A stretch of DNA of 10,123 nucleotides. It comes from Phoronis ovalis (lineage: Eukaryota; Phoronida; Phoronidae). The notes under the pieces are model-generated. The model saw only the letters and a program-made list of their open reading frames with translations. It searched no databases and was not told the DNA's origin. Position 1 is the stretch's first letter. Every line of letters starts with the position of its first letter. Position numbers and translations under genes: made by a program. Positions 9,701 to 10,123 of this stretch are shown piece by piece. The DNA lies in NCBI GenBank assembly GCA_028565635.1, contig JAOXYB010067600.1, positions 1 through 10,123 on the forward strand, given 5' to 3'.

Positions 9701-9916
9701 AACTGATTTTTTTATTTTGAATTTTGTTATAATATACCGTATTTAGGAAATGCACCTGTTCATCTTGCTGCCCTGAGTGGAAGTGTCAAGTGTGTGCGTT
9801 TGTTACATGCCATTGGGGCGGACATGAACCAACCTGATGGTCGAAGTGGTCGCACACCATTGCATCTTACTGTTGAAAGAGAAGATTTGGCACTGACAGG
9901 GTTCTTGATATTAGAG
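608..9916 (+). CDS. NFKB1: NF-kappaB p105/p100-like precursor, 13 exons, 3'-partial
   Basis: This is the gene-level entry. The product is a class I NF-kappaB transcription factor made as a precursor. Its Rel half binds kappaB sites as a dimer and its ankyrin half acts as a built-in IkappaB in the cytoplasm. Joining the 13 exons listed below gives 739 codons with no stop and GT-AG at every intron. Order seen: N-terminus 1-36, Rel DNA-binding domain 37-235, IPT dimerisation domain 236-348, KKRKK signal 355-359, glycine-rich region 370-426, acidic linker 427-540, ankyrin repeats from about 541. Diagnostic strings are [37 protein letters not shown] and [13 protein letters not shown]. The class I helical insert and the ankyrin half separate it from RelA/Rel/Dorsal. 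Intron phases are 1,0,2,1,1,1,1,1,1,2,0,1,0. Vertebrate p105 is about 970 residues, so roughly a quarter to a third is missing beyond the window. Pre-duplication NFKB1/NFKB2 identity is inferred; the symbol is for the family. Confidence 0.96.
717..921 (+). other. Intron 1 (phase 1), with an open frame running into exon 2
   Basis: GTAATG to TTTGCAG. The frame of exon 2 is open leftward to 819, with an ATG at 858. An alternative first exon could therefore add 21 residues directly before Val37. Nothing else recognisable. Confidence 0.8.
922..1067 (+). CDS. NFKB1: Exon 2: Rel homology domain, DNA-recognition loop (residues 37-85)
   Basis: It joins exon 1 through GTT (Val37). It encodes the start of the Rel homology domain, with [19 protein letters not shown] at 53-71. 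Arg56, Arg58, Tyr59, Glu62 and His66 match the kappaB-contacting residues of the p50 recognition loop; His in SHGG is the class I (p50/p52) mark. The normally invariant Cys of RFRYxCE is Ser61 here (AGT). The [12 protein letters not shown] strand follows as in p50. The acceptor is TTTGCAG and the donor is CAG|GTGTGT, phase 0. Confidence 0.95.
1068..1627 (+). other. Intron 2 (phase 0)
   Basis: 560 bases, GTGTGT to TTTTAG, AT-rich. I see no gene, RNA or element. Confidence 0.85.
1628..1779 (+). CDS. NFKB1: Exon 3: Rel homology domain core beta-sandwich (residues 86-136)
   Basis: It starts in phase 0 with [16 protein letters not shown] and continues through [19 protein letters not shown], which line up with the KICNYVGPAK / LHAHSLVGKHCEDGIC segment of p50. 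This is the immunoglobulin-like DNA-binding half. The acceptor is a TTTTAG site and the donor AC|GTAACT leaves two bases (phase 2). Confidence 0.95.
1780..2112 (+). other. Intron 3 (phase 2)
   Basis: 333 bases, GTAACT to TTTTTTTTGTAG. Nothing recognisable inside. Confidence 0.85.
2113..2252 (+). CDS. NFKB1: Exon 4: Rel homology domain, start of class I insert (residues 136-182)
   Basis: Codon 136 is completed as [21 protein letters not shown] corresponds to the FANLGILHVTKKKV strand of p50. It is followed by the amphipathic TRIEESLR helix that begins the insert found in p50/p52 but not in RelA, c-Rel or Dorsal. A variable loop ends the exon. The acceptor has a run of eight T before GTAG; the donor is ATAG|GTTAGT, phase 1. 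Confidence 0.93.
2253..2743 (+). other. Intron 4 (phase 1)
   Basis: 491 bases, GTTAGT to TCGCAG. It contains a small palindrome CCATGAATCATGG (2565-2577) and nothing else notable. Confidence 0.85.
2744..2902 (+). CDS. NFKB1: Exon 5: end of Rel DNA-binding half (residues 183-235)
   Basis: It encodes a charged Lys/Gln/Glu-rich helix ([20 protein letters not shown]) closing the class I insert. VRLCFQAYL and [16 protein letters not shown] follow, matching [31 protein letters not shown] of human p105. The last strand leads into the interdomain linker. The acceptor is TCGCAG and the donor is AGCA|GTGAGT (phase 1). Length is a multiple of three and both flanking introns are phase 1. Confidence 0.94.
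2903..3432 (+). other. Intron 5 (phase 1)
   Basis: 530 bases, GTGAGT to TTTGCAG. It includes a 9-bp inverted repeat CAGGTCAAA / TTTGACCTG (3237-3245, 3264-3272) and one TACATGTA (3198). No gene seen. Confidence 0.85.
3433..3537 (+). CDS. NFKB1: Exon 6: linker and start of IPT dimerisation domain (residues 236-270)
   Basis: It encodes [20 protein letters not shown] then FLLCDKVQK. Arg247 and Asp249 match the dimer-interface Arg-x-Asp of the family. Phe262 replaces the Tyr of human p50 (EIYLLCDK) and is as in RelA. VQK leads into the DNA-contacting linker loop, completed in the next exon as KDD. The acceptor is TTTGCAG and the donor is AAAG|GTGAGA, phase 1. Confidence 0.95.
3538..4643 (+). other. 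Intron 6 (phase 1)
   Basis: 1106 bases, GTGAGA to TTTTTTCAG. It contains an imperfect hairpin (3712-3787) and a perfect 25-bp palindrome (3967-3991). Open frames inside lack any recognisable protein features. Confidence 0.85.
3967..3991. repeat. 25-bp perfect palindrome in intron 6
   Basis: CTTTTTGAAATT, one central A, then AATTTCAAAAAG: 12-bp arms that are exact reverse complements. It could form a hairpin in the transcript or a small cruciform; no function is known. Confidence 0.85.
4644..4877 (+). CDS. NFKB1: Exon 7: IPT/TIG dimerisation domain (residues 271-348)
   Basis: It encodes most of the Rel dimerisation half: [51 protein letters not shown], then a variable loop and the final [10 protein letters not shown] strand. 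All have direct counterparts in p50 ([38 protein letters not shown]). The RRKS protein kinase A site that human p50 has just before its last strand is VRPTD here, with no basic pair. The acceptor is TTTTTTCAG and the donor is ATTG|GTAAGT, phase 1. The frame stays open 137 bases into the intron before TAG at 5012-5014, which is fortuitous. Confidence 0.97.
4878..5411 (+). other. Intron 7 (phase 1)
   Basis: 534 bases, GTAAGT to AATTGCAG. Read-through from exon 7 stays open to 5011 but loses all similarity to the family after KQI. One TACATGTA at 5353. Confidence 0.85.
5412..5642 (+). CDS. NFKB1: Exon 8: nuclear localisation signal and glycine-rich region (residues 349-425)
   Basis: [20 protein letters not shown] carries the basic cluster KKRKK (355-359), in the position of p50's QRKRQK signal. 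A glycine-rich region runs from 370 to 426, with 33 Gly of 57 residues plus Phe, Tyr, Ser and Asn. In p105 and p100 this simple-sequence tract stalls the proteasome (or supports co-translational processing) so that only the ankyrin half is degraded. Its presence implies the same maturation here. The whole signal-plus-tract unit is one symmetrical phase 1-1 exon. The acceptor is AATTGCAG and the donor is ATGG|GTAAGT. Confidence 0.95.
5895..6025. repeat. Three tandem copies of a 42-44-bp unit
   Basis: The unit begins CCTGGGAGCTCCCCTATAAT and ends TTTAACCCTCTTC. Copies start at 5895, 5937 and 5981. They differ by single substitutions and by a 2-base insertion in the second copy. High similarity suggests recent minisatellite expansion. 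Confidence 0.9.
6225..6360. repeat. AT-rich low-complexity stretch
   Basis: Nearly pure A/T with TATATA and ATAATATAAT runs (for example 6226-6270 and 6300-6330). Probably a decayed AT microsatellite. Confidence 0.8.
7047..7316 (+). CDS. NFKB1: Exon 9: acidic Ser/Thr/Pro linker between Gly-rich region and ankyrin repeats (residues 426-515)
   Basis: The acceptor is TTTATTAG; codon 426 becomes GGG and extends the Gly-rich tract by one residue. [20 protein letters not shown] is PEST-like and acidic, in the place of the acidic processing-assist region of p105. Lys474 and Lys484 are the nearest downstream lysines and therefore possible ubiquitin acceptors (inference). A cysteine cluster, [11 protein letters not shown] (490-500), is unusual for this region. 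Codon usage and the exact phase 1-1 fit support a real exon although the sequence is not conserved. The donor is TCAG|GTATGT. Confidence 0.88.
7607..7680 (+). CDS. Candidate alternative terminal exon giving an ankyrin-less isoform
   Basis: Within intron 9, a CTGATAAATTAAC branch-like sequence and the tract TTATTTTTGTGTTCAG form a strong acceptor ending at 7606. Joined to exon 9 in its phase 1, it reads [20 protein letters not shown] then NLIL and a TAG stop (7678-7680). The segment is more GC-rich and coding-like than the intron around it. No GT inside it would restore the frame into exon 10, so it can only be terminal. AATAAA signals follow at 7848, 7938 and 7949. The product would keep the Rel domain, nuclear signal and Gly-rich region and lose all ankyrin repeats. 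It is unproven; a chance open stretch of this length is possible. Confidence 0.35.
7848..7954 (+). terminator. Candidate polyadenylation signals for the short isoform
   Basis: Three AATAAA hexamers occur at 7848-7853, 7938-7943 and 7949-7954, 170-270 bases after the stop of the candidate terminal exon. The first is followed by a GT-rich stretch (TATGTTTTGAGTTGT). In AT-rich introns such hexamers are common, so they have value only together with that exon. Confidence 0.25.
8493..8658 (+). CDS. NFKB1: Exon 10: end of linker and ankyrin repeat 1 (residues 516-571)
   Basis: After a short [12 protein letters not shown] linker it encodes [20 protein letters not shown] and [17 protein letters not shown]. 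These match [21 protein letters not shown] and LAVQRHLTAVQDENGD of human p105, including the degenerate first ankyrin repeat. The acceptor is CTGTTTCAG and the donor is GACAA|GTAAGT (phase 2). Confidence 0.95.
8659..8890 (+). other. Intron 10 (phase 2)
   Basis: GTAAGT to ATTTTCAG, 232 bases; one TACATGTA at 8804. Nothing else. Confidence 0.88.
8891..9005 (+). CDS. NFKB1: Exon 11: ankyrin repeat 2 (residues 571-609)
   Basis: Codon 571 is completed as AAC (Asn). [20 protein letters not shown] carries the ankyrin TLHLA helix signature, and a longer loop, [19 protein letters not shown], corresponds to p105's VTSGLISDDIINMRNDLYQ. The acceptor is ATTTTCAG and the donor is CAG|GTAATG (phase 0). Confidence 0.96.
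9006..9163 (+). other. Intron 11 (phase 0)
   Basis: GTAATG to TTGTTCCAG, 158 bases, the shortest intron. Its 3' part is open in frame with exon 12, which is coincidental. Confidence 0.9.
9164..9383 (+). CDS. NFKB1: Exon 12: ankyrin repeats 3 and 4 (residues 610-682)
   Basis: It begins [20 protein letters not shown] then [10 protein letters not shown] (repeat 3), near-identical in pattern to p105's [44 protein letters not shown] (repeat 4) follows and carries the extended loop before repeat 5 that is also seen in p105. The acceptor is TTTTTTGTTCCAG; the open frame that extends further left is intron. The donor is GAGG|GTGAGT, phase 1. Confidence 0.97.
9384..9746 (+). other. Intron 12 (phase 1)
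   Basis: 363 bases, GTGAGT to GTATTTAG. I see no gene or element inside. Confidence 0.88.
9747..9916 (+). CDS. NFKB1: Exon 13: ankyrin repeat 5 and start of repeat 6 (residues 683-739)
   Basis: [20 protein letters not shown] then [13 protein letters not shown] is repeat 5. [20 protein letters not shown] begins repeat 6, parallel to p105's SGRTALHLAVEHDNISLAG. The acceptor is CCGTATTTAG and the donor is GAG|GTGAGA (phase 0). This is the last coding sequence in the window; the rest of the ankyrin domain, death domain and C-terminal degron are not present here. Confidence 0.96.
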
Positions 9917-10123
9917 GTGAGAACTGTTTATGTCAGATGTACTGTTTCACTATTGTAGAAACTAATTATATTGCATGTATAATAACCAGAAAAGTGCTGT
10001 TTCGTGTGGTATTGCCGTTATATGTTTCAAACTTATTGAACCCGAGTTAAAGGGAAAAGCCAACATTTTTGATGTTTTTTTTGAATAAAAGTAATTTTTC
10101 TAATAATTCAAAATCTTCCCACC
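9917..10123 (+). other. Intron 13 (phase 0), cut by the window edge
   Basis: It starts GTGAGA after GAG. No acceptor followed by ankyrin-like sequence is found before the end, so the next exon lies outside. Confidence 0.85.

Noticed and set aside
1-10123. CRISPR array, bacterial operon, tRNA, rRNA or phage content
   Set aside because: Spaced repeats, cloverleaf structures and ribosome-binding-site-led open frames are all absent; the window is eukaryotic intron-exon sequence throughout.

Overview
The window is a stretch of an invertebrate animal nuclear genome. It is AT-rich, intron-rich and has spliceosomal GT-AG introns. It carries one protein-coding gene on the + strand: the 5' two thirds of a class I NF-kappaB precursor (p105/p100 type, the invertebrate counterpart of vertebrate NFKB1/NFKB2). 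No second gene, RNA gene, intact transposon or CRISPR array is visible. The species cannot be fixed from the sequence. A single p105-like gene, the intronic word TACATGTA and the upstream repeat family suggest a non-vertebrate metazoan, possibly a lophotrochozoan or an invertebrate deuterostome; this is inference.

Layout. Bases 1-494 are a repeat patch: two near-identical 72-bp direct copies, an inverted repeat and many CAATCCAAATTTTT-like words. Bases 495-594 look like the end of a 5' intron. Thirteen coding exons follow (595/608-716, 922-1067, 1628-1779, 2113-2252, 2744-2902, 3433-3537, 4644-4877, 5412-5642, 7047-7316, 8493-8658, 8891-9005, 9164-9383, 9747-9916). They join with every splice phase consistent into 739 codons without a stop. 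The gene runs off the right edge inside the ankyrin domain.

Protein order: short acidic N-terminus (1-36); Rel homology DNA-binding half with the class I insert (about 37-235); Rel dimerisation (IPT) half (about 236-348); basic nuclear localisation signal KKRKK (355-359); glycine-rich region (370-426); acidic PEST-like linker (427-540); and ankyrin repeats 1-5 plus the start of repeat 6 (about 541-739). By family knowledge the ankyrin half is an internal IkappaB that holds the Rel half in the cytoplasm, and the glycine-rich region is where proteasomal processing stops to release p50/p52. The remaining ankyrin repeats, death domain and IKK-target tail should lie downstream of base 10123.

Two observations stand out. 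The redox-sensitive cysteine of the DNA-recognition loop is serine here (Ser61). Intron 9 holds a well-formed, phase-compatible candidate terminal exon (7607-7680) that would end the protein before the ankyrin repeats and so give a constitutively free NF-kappaB without proteolysis.
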